NCBI RefSeq assembly: GCF_024753245.1
Contig: NZ_JANUGX010000006.1
Location: 1 to 64,000, forward strand
Source of the DNA: Massilia norwichensis
Lineage (GTDB): Bacteria > Pseudomonadota > Gammaproteobacteria > Burkholderiales > Burkholderiaceae_D
Direction: 5' to 3'
Length of the DNA: 64,000 nucleotides
Positions 20,194 through 27,349 of the stretch are shown one piece after another (the stretch's first letter is position 1; each line of letters opens with the position of its first letter). The translations under genes and the position numbers were made by a program. The notes under the pieces were generated by a model. That model was not told the origin of the DNA. It did no database searches and was given only the letters and a program-made list of their open reading frames with translations.

Positions 20194-21980
20194 CAGTCGC
20201 TCTCCTCGATTGGATGTTCGGGGATGATGATGTCCGTGACCGTCGAGTCCGGCGGCACGTTCTCCGCCCGCAAGGCATTCGCGGCCAGCGCCGCGAAGGT
20301 CGGCGCCGCCACCGCACCGCCGGTGTGGAAGGGGCCGCGCGGATCGTCGATCATCACCGCAATGACGAAGCGCGGGTTCGACATCGGCGCCACGCCGACG
20401 AAGTTGCCGACGTAGCGGCTCTGGGAATAGCGGCCGTCGATGACCTTCTGCGCGGTGCCGGTCTTGCCGCCCACGCGGTAGCCGGCCACCTGGGCCTTCG
20501 ATGCGGTGCCTTCCGGGCTCACCACGGATTCGAGCATGACGCGCATCTGGGCCGCGGTCTTCGGCGAGATGATCTGCTGGCCGACCGGCTTCTCGGTCAC
20601 CTTCTGGAAGGACAGCGGGATCATGTCGCCGTCGCGCGCAAAGATCATGTAGGCGCGCGCCAGCTGCAGCAGCGACATCGAGAGGCCCTGGCCGAAGGAC
20701 ATGTTGGCCTGCTCCACCGGGCGCCAGGATTTATACGGACGCACGCGGCCGGCCACCGCGCCGGGGAAGCCGAAGCGCGGCGCCTGGCCCAGGCCGACCT
20801 TGGTGAACATCTCCCACATCTCCTGCGCCGACATCATCTGCGAGATCTTGGTGGTGCCGATGTTGGACGACTTCTGGATGATGGTGCCGATGTCGATCAC
20901 GCCGTGCGGATGGGTGTCGCGGATCGGCTTGCCGGTCACCATGTAGCGGCCGTTGCCGGTGTCGATCAGGGTCTTCGGCGTGATCAGGCCCTTGTCCAGC
21001 GCCAGCGCCACGGTGAAGGGCTTGAAGGTCGAACCCGGCTCGAAAGTGTCGGTGATGACGCGGTTGCGCAGCTGCTCGCCGGTCAGGTGGCTGCGGTTGT
21101 TCGGATCGTAGGTCGGCCAGTTGGCCAGCGCCAGCACCTCGCCGGTGTGCACGTCCAGCACGACCGCGGCGCCGGCCTTGGCCTGGAATTTCTCGACCGC
21201 GTTCTTGATGCTGTTGAAGGCGATGTACTGCAGCTTGCTGTCGACCGACAGGGTCAGGTCCTTGCCGTCGTGCGGCTCGCGCGACATGCCGACGTCTTCG
21301 ACGATGCGGCCCAGGCGGTCCTTGATCACGCGACGGCTGCCCGGCTGGCCGGCCAGCGACTTCTGCTGCGCCAGTTCCATCGCTTCCTGGCCGACGTCCT
21401 CGACGTTGGTGAAGCCGACCATGTGCGCCATCACCTCGCCCTGCGGGTAATAGCGCTTGTATTCCTTGCGGGTGTCGAGGCCGTCGATGCCGAGCTTCTC
21501 GATTTTCGCGACGGCGTCCATCTCGACCTGGCGTTTCAGGTAGACGTAGCTGCGCTCCGAGTTCAGCTTCTTGCGCAGCTCCGATTCCGGCATCTCGAGC
21601 AGGCTGGCCAGCTCGCGCACGGTTTCGTTGGAGGCCGGATTGGCCTTGTAGTCGTCGGTGAAGATGGAGACCGACTTCACCGGCAGCGAGGAAGCCAGCA
21701 CCATGCCGTTGCGGTCGAAGATCTTGCCGCGCGTGGCCGGCAGTTCCTGGGTGCGCATGTAGCGGTTGGCGCCCTGCTCCTGCAGGAATTTGTTGTCGGC
21801 GACCTGGACCCACACCGCGCGGCCGGCCAGCGCCGCGAATGCGGCAAACAGCACGAACAGCACGACGCGCGAGCGCCAGTCCGGCAGGCGCACCGCCAGC
21901 ACCGGGCTCTTCGAAAAGGCCACGCCCTTGGAGGCGGCGACGCGGGAATTGGTCCGGGACGAGCTGGCAGTCGACCTCAT
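20193..21980 (-). CDS. ftsI: Peptidoglycan transpeptidase FtsI (PBP3)
   Basis: FtsI is the septal class B penicillin-binding protein that cross-links new peptidoglycan with FtsW. The 595-residue protein has one N-terminal membrane helix (VVLFVLFAAFAALAGRAVWVQ, about residues 39-59) and a PBP dimerisation domain. Its transpeptidase domain carries the nucleophile motif STFK (within EPGSTFKPFTVAL), SSN (QKSSNIGTTK) and KTG (GGKTGTAQKV). It overlaps ftsL by four bases. Confidence 0.97.
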   Translation of the reverse strand: MRSTASSSRTNSRVAASKGVAFSKSPVLAVRLPDWRSRVVLFVLFAAFAALAGRAVWVQVADNKFLQEQGANRYMRTQELPATRGKIFDRNGMVLASSLPVKSVSIFTDDYKANPASNETVRELASLLEMPESELRKKLNSERSYVYLKRQVEMDAVAKIEKLGIDGLDTRKEYKRYYPQGEVMAHMVGFTNVEDVGQEAMELAQQKSLAGQPGSRRVIKDRLGRIVEDVGMSREPHDGKDLTLSVDSKLQYIAFNSIKNAVEKFQAKAGAAVVLDVHTGEVLALANWPTYDPNNRSHLTGEQLRNRVITDTFEPGSTFKPFTVALALDKGLITPKTLIDTGNGRYMVTGKPIRDTHPHGVIDIGTIIQKSSNIGTTKISQMMSAQEMWEMFTKVGLGQAPRFGFPGAVAGRVRPYKSWRPVEQANMSFGQGLSMSLLQLARAYMIFARDGDMIPLSFQKVTEKPVGQQIISPKTAAQMRVMLESVVSPEGTASKAQVAGYRVGGKTGTAQKVIDGRYSQSRYVGNFVGVAPMSNPRFVIAVMIDDPRGPFHTGGAVAAPTFAALAANALRAENVPPDSTVTDIIIPEHPIEESD

Positions 21981-22249
21981 TTGCCGCCTTCCGTCAGGTA
22001 CTGGGTACGCGCCGGGGTCAGGGGCGCCATGTTCAGGTTGACGCGCGCGATCTGCTCGATGCGCTCGTTCTTGCCGAGGGTGGACTGGTCGAGCTGGAGC
22101 TGGGACCAGTCGATGTCGAGCTGGCGCTGCTGGGTCGCCAGTTTCTCGATGTCGTTGACGAGGTGGTTGCGCTGGTAGCGGGCATTCACGACCGACAGCG
22201 CGCAGCCGACCAGCAGCGTGGTCAGCACGACGTTGATCTTGCCGGTCAT
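21977..22249 (-). CDS. ftsL: Cell division protein FtsL
   Basis: This 90-residue bitopic protein has a single N-terminal membrane segment ([21 protein letters not shown]) and a periplasmic coiled-coil-like stretch rich in L, Q and E. FtsL forms a complex with FtsB and FtsQ and activates FtsWI. Sequence conservation in this family is low, so the call leans on size, topology and the position between rsmH and ftsI. Four-base overlaps join it to both neighbours. Confidence 0.92.
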   Translation of the reverse strand: MTGKINVVLTTLLVGCALSVVNARYQRNHLVNDIEKLATQQRQLDIDWSQLQLDQSTLGKNERIEQIARVNLNMAPLTPARTQYLTEGGK

Positions 22250-23217
22250 CGAGCAGTCTCCAGGCGCTCGGCCACGCGCAGCACCGCCGAACGGGCGCGC
22301 GGGTTGGCCTCGACCTCCGGGCCGGACGGCTTGGTCTTCGAGATCAGCTTCATCAAGGGCTGAGGCAGATCGGCGGCACGGATCGGCAGCCGGCGGTCCG
22401 GCTGCTCGACCTTGGCCTTCGAGGCCAGGAACTGCTTGACCATGCGGTCTTCCAGCGAATGGAAGCTGATGACCGACATGCGCGCGCCCGGCGCCAGCAG
22501 TTCGAAAGCCGCGTTCAGACCTGCTTCAAGGTCCTCAAGCTCTTGATTGATGAAAATCCGGATAGCCTGAAAGGTGCGGGTTGCCGGATCCTTGCCTTTC
22601 TCCCGGGTTTTGACCGCGTTTGCCACGATTGCGGCAAGCTGTCGTGTGCTTGAAATTGGCTCGATTGTCCGGCGAGCAGTAATCGCCTTTGCAATCTGAA
22701 AAGCAAACCGTTCTTCCCCATAATCGCGAATCACCTTTTCCAGTTGTCTTTCGTCCACCACGGCCAGCCATTCGGCGGCCGAGATGCCCCGTGTCGTATC
22801 CATCCGCATGTCCAGAGGACCGTCGTTGCGGAAGCTGAAACCGCGGCTGGCGTCGTCCACCTGGGGCGACGAAATACCGAGGTCCAGCAGAATGCCGTCT
22901 ACCTGGGCGATACCGCGTGCCGCCAGTGCTTCGCGCATCGTCGCGAAACTGTCGTGCACGATCGCGAAACGCGGATCGCCGATCTGCTCGGCGGTGGCGA
23001 TCGCCTGGAGATCCTTGTCGAAAGCGATCAGGCGGCCCTCGGGCGCCAGCTTCGACAGGATCAGCCGGCTGTGACCGCCGCGGCCGAAAGTGCCGTCTAC
23101 ATACGTACCGGATGCGCGCGCGCCTTCGAGAGCGAGCGCATCGACTGCTTCATCGAGCAGCACCGTGCGATGCTGTAAACCGTGCTGCAATTCCGGCACC
23201 GGATTTTCCATGTTCAT
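22246..23217 (-). CDS. rsmH: 16S rRNA (cytosine-1402-N4) methyltransferase RsmH
   Basis: RsmH (MraW) methylates C1402 of 16S rRNA using SAM. The 323-residue product begins with [13 protein letters not shown] and the SAM motif [17 protein letters not shown], and contains [38 protein letters not shown] and [14 protein letters not shown] second ATG lies two codons in (23211). The stretch at plus-strand 22515-22760 uses visibly more A/T at third codon positions than the rest of the gene, although the protein there is fully conserved. It overlaps ftsL by four bases. Confidence 0.97.
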   Translation of the reverse strand: MNMENPVPELQHGLQHRTVLLDEAVDALALEGARASGTYVDGTFGRGGHSRLILSKLAPEGRLIAFDKDLQAIATAEQIGDPRFAIVHDSFATMREALAARGIAQVDGILLDLGISSPQVDDASRGFSFRNDGPLDMRMDTTRGISAAEWLAVVDERQLEKVIRDYGEERFAFQIAKAITARRTIEPISSTRQLAAIVANAVKTREKGKDPATRTFQAIRIFINQELEDLEAGLNAAFELLAPGARMSVISFHSLEDRMVKQFLASKAKVEQPDRRLPIRAADLPQPLMKLISKTKPSGPEVEANPRARSAVLRVAERLETAR

Positions 23218-23229
23218 GGCGGTGCCTTC

Positions 23230-23658
23230 TTAAAAGGAGAAGTTGGAAAGGACATCGGGCATGCCACCGGCGACGGCTTCGGCCTCGTCCGCGGCAAGTC
23301 GGGCGGCGTCCCAGATCTCGAAATGGGTCCCCATCCCGAGCATCATCACTTCCTTCTCCAAACCAACTGCGCTGCGCAGTTCGGGTGAAATGAGCACCCG
23401 GCCCGATCCGTCCAACTCGACATCGCAGGCATTACCCAGGAAAATGCGTTGCCACGCCCTAGCGGACATCGGCCAGGCGGCGATCTGTTCGCGATGCTGT
23501 TCCCACACCGGACGGGGGAAGAACAACAGGCAACCATGCGGGTGTTTCGTGAGCGTCATACGGCCTTCACACTGCTGCAACAAGGCGTCACGGTGCTTGG
23601 ACGGTATTGACATCCGCCCCTTCGCATCGAGATTGATCGCTGACGCGCCCTGAAACAC
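23230..23658 (-). CDS. mraZ: Transcriptional regulator MraZ
   Basis: MraZ is the AbrB-like DNA-binding protein that represses its own dcw operon in E. coli by binding tandem TGGG repeats. The 142-residue product has two SpoVT/AbrB-type repeats, starting [21 protein letters not shown], with the second around [16 protein letters not shown]. It is the first gene of the operon, 12 bases before rsmH. Four 10-bp direct repeats lie 62-101 bases upstream and are the expected autoregulatory target. Confidence 0.97.
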   Translation of the reverse strand: MFQGASAINLDAKGRMSIPSKHRDALLQQCEGRMTLTKHPHGCLLFFPRPVWEQHREQIAAWPMSARAWQRIFLGNACDVELDGSGRVLISPELRSAVGLEKEVMMLGMGTHFEIWDAARLAADEAEAVAGGMPDVLSNFSF

Positions 23659-23719
23659 GTATTTACCTAGTTTTGGAGAGTTATCAGTTTGTTAGTTTTA
23701 GGCGCCGGGGAGACCTGAG

Positions 23720-23759
23720 TTTCTCCCACAAAACTGCACTTTTTGCCACCGTTTCCCAC
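23720..23759 (-). promoter_or_regulatory. MraZ operator: four 10-bp direct repeats
   Basis: On the minus strand the sequence reads GTGGGAAACG, GTGGCAAAAA, GTGCAGTTTT, GTGGGAGAAA back to back with no spacer bases. GTG(G) recurs every 10 bp, one helical turn, as known for MraZ boxes. The array starts at the -10 box of the mra promoter, so bound MraZ would cover the transcription start. Confidence 0.85.
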
Positions 23760-23786
23760 TTTAGAGGAAGCGTTGTCCTTGGTCAA
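23758..23786 (-). promoter_or_regulatory. Sigma70 promoter of the dcw cluster (Pmra)
   Basis: On the minus strand TTGACC and TAAAGT are separated by exactly 17 bases. The -10 box shares its last two bases with the first MraZ repeat. It is placed about 100 bases before mraZ, giving a leader of roughly 90 bases. Confidence 0.8.
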
Positions 23787-24138
23787 GCGAATTCACCTTT
23801 CGAAAAGCGCGAAATTGCTAATGAAACCAATGACTTAGCGAACTTCCCTGAAGCTGCCTCAAGTAAAAATGTTGAGCAAAATTAGGGACTTAGCTTAGAG
23901 AGTGCATGTGGCAGCTCATGTATACACATGGGTTTTACGTTTGATCGTCCGCAACTTTTTACTGCCGGTAGATCGGTTTCGATGCGACAGCACCTATGCG
24001 GCATGGATGATACGGTTCGGTGGGAAATTGCAGATTCATGCGGAGCGGGTTAGGATAAATTCCAGCGAACACCCAGCCGTTAACGGGTGTAAGTAAGCGC
24101 GTACTAACTCGCAGGCAGCGCCTGCGCTGGAGGCCCCC
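23787..24138. other. Intergenic region between mra promoter and AAA+ ATPase gene
   Basis: About 350 bases, less GC-rich than the flanks. No convincing gene is seen; two short open frames here lack codon bias and ribosome sites. Small hairpins occur at ACACCC/GGGTGT and GCAGGC/GCCTGC just before the ATPase gene. The promoter of that gene should lie here, but no clear box pair was found. Confidence 0.6.
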
Positions 24139-25101
24139 GTGAGCATCACATTAGCCCGGACTCGCACCGTCTACGATCTCCTCGAGGTCCAGGGTGCGCT
24201 CGACCGCAGCCGCGGACGTTCGCCCGAGCTCGACACCTTTTACGAGCGCATGCTCGAGACCGGCGCCGAACGCTTCGTCACCACCCCCTCTTCCATCGAC
24301 GCCCTCGACCCGCTGTTCGAGGCCTGCCCCAACTTCGAGGAAGTGCTGGACGACCTGGCGCGCTACCTGCGCCTGGCCCATGCAGGCAAGGGAGGAGAAA
24401 TTCGAGGTTTCAACGTCATGCCGATCCTGCTGCTGGGCGGCCCCGGCGTCGGCAAGACCCACTTCGCCAAGCAGTTGGCCAAGGTCATGCAGACCGACTG
24501 CGAGCTGATCAGCATGAACGCCCTCTCGGCCGGCTTCGTCATTACCGGCAGCTCGGCCAGCTGGCGCGGCGCCAAATGCGGCAAGGTGGCCGAGCGCCTG
24601 GTGCGCGGCAAGTATGCGAACCCGGTGATCGTGCTCGACGAGGTCGAGAAGGCGACCGGCTCCTCGCAATCCGATCCGCTGGCGGCCTTGTATCAGTTGC
24701 TGGAGCCGGAAACGGCGTCGGCTTTCCGCGACGAGTTCATCGACGTGGATATCGATGCGTCGCAGATTTTCTGGGTGCTGACCGCGAATTCGACCGAGGG
24801 GATTCCACATCCTCTTTTGAACCGGATGGCCGTGTATGAGGTGCCGGCGCCGACGCCCGAGCAAGCCGCGGGGATTGCGCAGCGGATGTATGCGGGTCTG
24901 CTGAAGGAGTTGAACCTGGGCGGTTTCGATCCGCGGCTGGGGGATGTGGTGCTGGATAGGCTTGCCGGGGTGTCGCCGCGGGATTTGCGCAAGACTTTAC
25001 TCGATGGTCTTGGTTATGCCGTGGCGGATGGGCGGGAGCATGTGATTGCGGGGGATATTCGGGTCAAGCTTATGCCGGGTAAGGGGCGGATTGGATTCTG
25101 A
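24139..25101 (+). CDS. Stand-alone AAA+ ATPase with Lon-like ATPase module
   Basis: The 320-residue product starts at a GTG with GGAGG six bases upstream. Walker A is GGPGVGKTHFAKQLA (about residue 99), Walker B is PVIVLDEVEKATG (about 162), and sensor/arginine regions are WVLTANSTEGIPHPLLNRM (about 213). The segment between them, DPLAALYQLLEPETASAFRDE, resembles the AAA+ domain of Lon. It has neither the Lon substrate-binding N-terminus nor the S16 protease domain with its Ser-Lys dyad. It may act as an unfoldase or regulator; its partner is unknown. The gene stands alone between the dcw promoter and the accessory region. Codon use at the 3' end (many GGG, TTG, CGG) is more relaxed than at the 5' end. 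Confidence 0.8.
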   Translation: MSITLARTRTVYDLLEVQGALDRSRGRSPELDTFYERMLETGAERFVTTPSSIDALDPLFEACPNFEEVLDDLARYLRLAHAGKGGEIRGFNVMPILLLGGPGVGKTHFAKQLAKVMQTDCELISMNALSAGFVITGSSASWRGAKCGKVAERLVRGKYANPVIVLDEVEKATGSSQSDPLAALYQLLEPETASAFRDEFIDVDIDASQIFWVLTANSTEGIPHPLLNRMAVYEVPAPTPEQAAGIAQRMYAGLLKELNLGGFDPRLGDVVLDRLAGVSPRDLRKTLLDGLGYAVADGREHVIAGDIRVKLMPGKGRIGF

Positions 25102-25544
25102 TCTTTTCCTGATTACCAGTTCTCGCCGATGAGGCCCTGAAAATACTTCCAATCGGGTTCATTAGAAGAAAAATCTCTACGGGAAACAGCTGCACTTTTT
25201 GAGGGATAGCGTTCAACAGTTCGAAAAAGCCTCGACGCTTCCGACCCGAAGGACAAATTCACGCTCGCCACGCTCTGCAGGTACCGCAGTGAATCGATGT
25301 ATCACTTGGCTCCAAAGTGCAAACCATCTTCTCCTCGAAGACCTGCATCATCAGTATACCTTTCGATGACGCCAATCCGTTTTCAAGCCGATGTGCCGTT
25401 TTCCAGAATACGTTGAGGCGTACGGGTTAGTCGGACCTAGGAAAGTCAGGCAAGAAACATCTGAAACGCACCGGGAAGGGCTAGGCATCGGTTTGCCCGT
25501 CCACGATAGCCCATCCGAGTTCACGTATTTCGTAAAGCGGATAA
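25102..25544. other. Gene-poor stretch before XRE remnant
   Basis: About 440 bases of lower GC with no gene that I can support. It may contain the eroded 5' part of the XRE regulator that follows, but no readable helix-turn-helix N-terminus could be assembled. Confidence 0.5.
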
Positions 25545-25832
25545 GTCCTTGCCGACGCGATGGGCATACACGTCAACAGCCTCAAGAAGTACGAGTTCGG
25601 CGAGGCGCAGCCATCACTGGACGCGCTGCGCAAGATCGCCGTGGCCCTACACACCAGCACAGATTTCTTGCTGTTCGATGAACACGAGCGTGGGCCCTCG
25701 GACGACCTGCGCCTGTAGTCCGAGGCCGTGTCCCAATTCCCTGAGGAAGAGCGCAAGTTCGTCAAGGCGCTGCTCGACAGGATGATCATCAAGTTCCAGA
25801 CCAAGCAGATGGTGGGCAACTTGAGCAGCTAA
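25545..25832 (+). pseudogene. XRE-family transcriptional regulator remnant
   Basis: The readable frame VLADAMGIHVNSLKKYEFGE continues through QPSLDALRKIAVALHTSTDF and LLFDEHERGPSDDLRL. This is the second half of a lambda-repressor-like helix-turn-helix plus the linker of an XRE regulator. A TAG at 25716 interrupts it, after which the same frame goes on with SEAVSQFPEEERKFVKALLD to a TAA at 25830. A stop codon also lies just before the first readable residue, so the N-terminal half of the domain is lost. It is a decayed gene, probably from a former mobile or toxin-antitoxin-like unit. An intrinsic terminator follows it. Confidence 0.75.
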
Positions 25833-25865
25833 ACGAACCGCTTTTTAGCGGCTAAAAAAGAAGAA

Positions 25866-25906
25866 GCCTCTCGCATCCGGAAATTCCGGAGGGAGTGGCC
25901 TTTTTT
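25866..25906 (+). terminator. Intrinsic terminator after XRE remnant
   Basis: An imperfect hairpin centred on CCGGAAATTCCGG with GCC/GGC at the base is followed by six Ts. A smaller hairpin (CCGCTTTTTAGCGG) lies just upstream at about 25838-25851. Confidence 0.65.
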
Positions 25907-26081
25907 GTTTAAAAGAAGGATGGCTACCGCTGCGGTACGGGTCTCTGGACATGCCCTAAGTTCAGGAAAAGCTGCGCGGCGTGATGGGGGCTGCGCCACC
26001 GAATGTCGCGCGGCGCCGTATCGCCACGACTCGTCGTAACGATACGTTTCTCATCCTGTCCTGACGATGCCTACCCTAAGC

Positions 26082-26129
26082 GTGGACGTTGGAGTGGACG
26101 TTACCGTTGATATCGCAGTTGACGTCGCA
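26082..26129. repeat. Four 12-bp imperfect tandem repeats
   Basis: The units GTGGACGTTGGA, GTGGACGTTACC, GTTGATATCGCA and GTTGACGTCGCA follow each other without gaps. The surrounding 25907-26268 holds no supportable gene; the short frame reading VDV repeats here lacks a ribosome site and homology I can name. Confidence 0.6.
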
Positions 26130-26268
26130 ATGACCTGTTGCGTTCACCAGGCCGCGGTCACATCTTTACATTGCTCGAGCGCTACACACGCCTTTTGCCT
26201 ACTCGCAAAAATGATCAACTGCGGCCTTGGTGTTCCTTCGTTAAGACATGGAATAGGGCTTCCTCAAT

Positions 26269-26619
26269 TCAGGCTTCCTCGCCTTCTAAAATTAATTCAC
26301 GTGCTCTTGCTATTTGGAGCGGCGTAGCTAGGACAGGATTGGCGAGCTCATAAATGGTATCCGTTACCCATTTTTCGTTATTAATGTCAAAGCTAATATC
26401 CTCCCGTCCTTCAATCAAATTTGCCCATTGCTCCACCATAGAAGCGGTTAGTTCACCGCTCAGATATCGTCGAAGCACCTGTACGATGTGCTCAGAATGC
26501 AATACAGTCGTGATTCCTTCGAAATCCCAATCAAAACTGCTGAGCTGTCGTTGCAACTCATCTAGCGGTCTCGAAAAATTAAGTAGGTTTTCGACAACGA
26601 TTGATCTTTCATTGTTCAT
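26269..26619 (-). CDS. Candidate immunity protein of the orphan toxin tip
   Basis: This 116-residue acidic, soluble protein (MNNERSIVVENLLNFSRPLD at its start) has no family I can name. Its ATG overlaps the stop codon of the upstream toxin tip as ATGA. Such coupling, small size and position after a polymorphic-toxin C-terminus are typical of immunity genes. The lower GC content relative to the dcw genes also fits an acquired toxin-immunity cassette. The function is inferred from context alone. It could instead be an unrelated small protein. Confidence 0.6.
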   Translation of the reverse strand: MNNERSIVVENLLNFSRPLDELQRQLSSFDWDFEGITTVLHSEHIVQVLRRYLSGELTASMVEQWANLIEGREDISFDINNEKWVTDTIYELANPVLATPLQIARARELILEGEEA

Positions 26620-27038
26620 GGGGTCACCACATTGCCTGTAATTTTGTCCTTCACGTGAACAATTGCCCCGTCTGGCGCGGTCGTTGTTTTCGTGTATTGG
26701 ATAGTTTTTCCCGCAGAGTCAATCTGTTTCTCGTACAACGCGGATGATCCTGGAACCTTCCCTGGCGATACACCTTGATCGGCGCGCCGCATGCTGGTGC
26801 TGTACAGCGTCTCGAGGATCGCCCGGTCGCGCAGGCCGAGTTCGCCGCTGCCGGCCGCATCGATGACCTGCGCGATCTCCGCCACGGTCAAGACATGGCG
26901 CGGCAGGCGCGTCTCCTTTTTCGGCAGGTCCATCTCGCCGACAGGGTTGAACAGCAGGTGATGCTGACGCGTCAGCCAGCGGAAGAAGACACGCACCGCC
27001 ACCAGCCGCGTGCCCTGGCAGTTGAACGACAGCGGCAA
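26616..27038 (-). pseudogene. Chimera: integrase fragment fused to orphan polymorphic-toxin tip
   Basis: The 140-residue frame has two unrelated halves. Residues 1-85 (LVAVRVFFRWLTRQHHLLFN, then LPRHVLTVAEIAQVIDAAGS and AILETLYSTSMRR) match the start of the catalytic domain of a tyrosine recombinase. The last 55 residues (ADQGVSPGKVPGSSALYEKQ through KDKITGNVVTP) look like the C-terminal tip of an RHS-type toxin. The join lies at about plus-strand 26783/26784 and is in frame. The recombinase part lacks the R-H-R-Y catalytic residues, so it cannot act as an integrase. The ATG at 27038 is only the first usable codon; integrase-like sequence (YRRQRDGLPLS) continues upstream to a stop near 27062. 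It is probably a silent cassette remnant of the RHS locus. Confidence 0.7.
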
Positions 27039-27061
27039 TCCGTCGCGTTGCCTGCGGTAGA
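26784..27061 (-). mobile_element. Tyrosine recombinase (XerC/D-like) remnant
   Basis: Only the region from the end of the SAM-like core-binding domain to the first part of the catalytic domain remains (roughly 90 residues). The stretch RDRAILETLYSTSMRR is the conserved segment just before the first catalytic arginine. Both ends are missing, so it marks a past insertion or recombination at the toxin locus. Confidence 0.7.
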
Positions 27062-27090
27062 GTCACGGGACCGCTCGATCGAGTTCGCGC

Positions 27091-27336
27091 TTATCCTGTA
27101 AAAAGCTTATCGATCAGAGACTCCAAAATTTGCCCTCTCACGGTTGGTTCATACCTTTCGTCCATACCTCGGATCTCGAACTCGTCTTGCAGCAAATTTC
27201 TATATTCGTCCGCAGTCTCATCAGTTATCTCAAGAACAGGTTGATCTCCGGACAAAGCTAGATAACGCCCGGCATCAGCTTCGGCTGAAACTTCCTGGAG
27301 GACCTGCCACTCTTCCAGTGTCAATTTAATCAACAT
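27091..27336 (-). CDS. Small acidic protein, candidate immunity for the RHS toxin
   Basis: The 81-residue product (MLIKLTLEEWQVLQEVSAEA at the start) is acidic and has no membrane segment or signal peptide. It begins 13 bases after the stop of the RHS core/toxin gene on the same strand. Immunity proteins to RHS and CDI toxins usually have this size, charge and position, so this is the best immunity candidate. I do not recognise the family. The assignment is inference from neighbourhood. Confidence 0.6.
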   Translation of the reverse strand: MLIKLTLEEWQVLQEVSAEADAGRYLALSGDQPVLEITDETADEYRNLLQDEFEIRGMDERYEPTVRGQILESLIDKLFTG

Positions 27337-27349
27337 TATTAATCTCCAC

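Noticed and set aside
26067..26327. Short frame with Val-Asp-Val repeats
   Set aside because: No ribosome site and no recognisable domain; it reads through a tandem repeat and the end of an opposite-strand gene.
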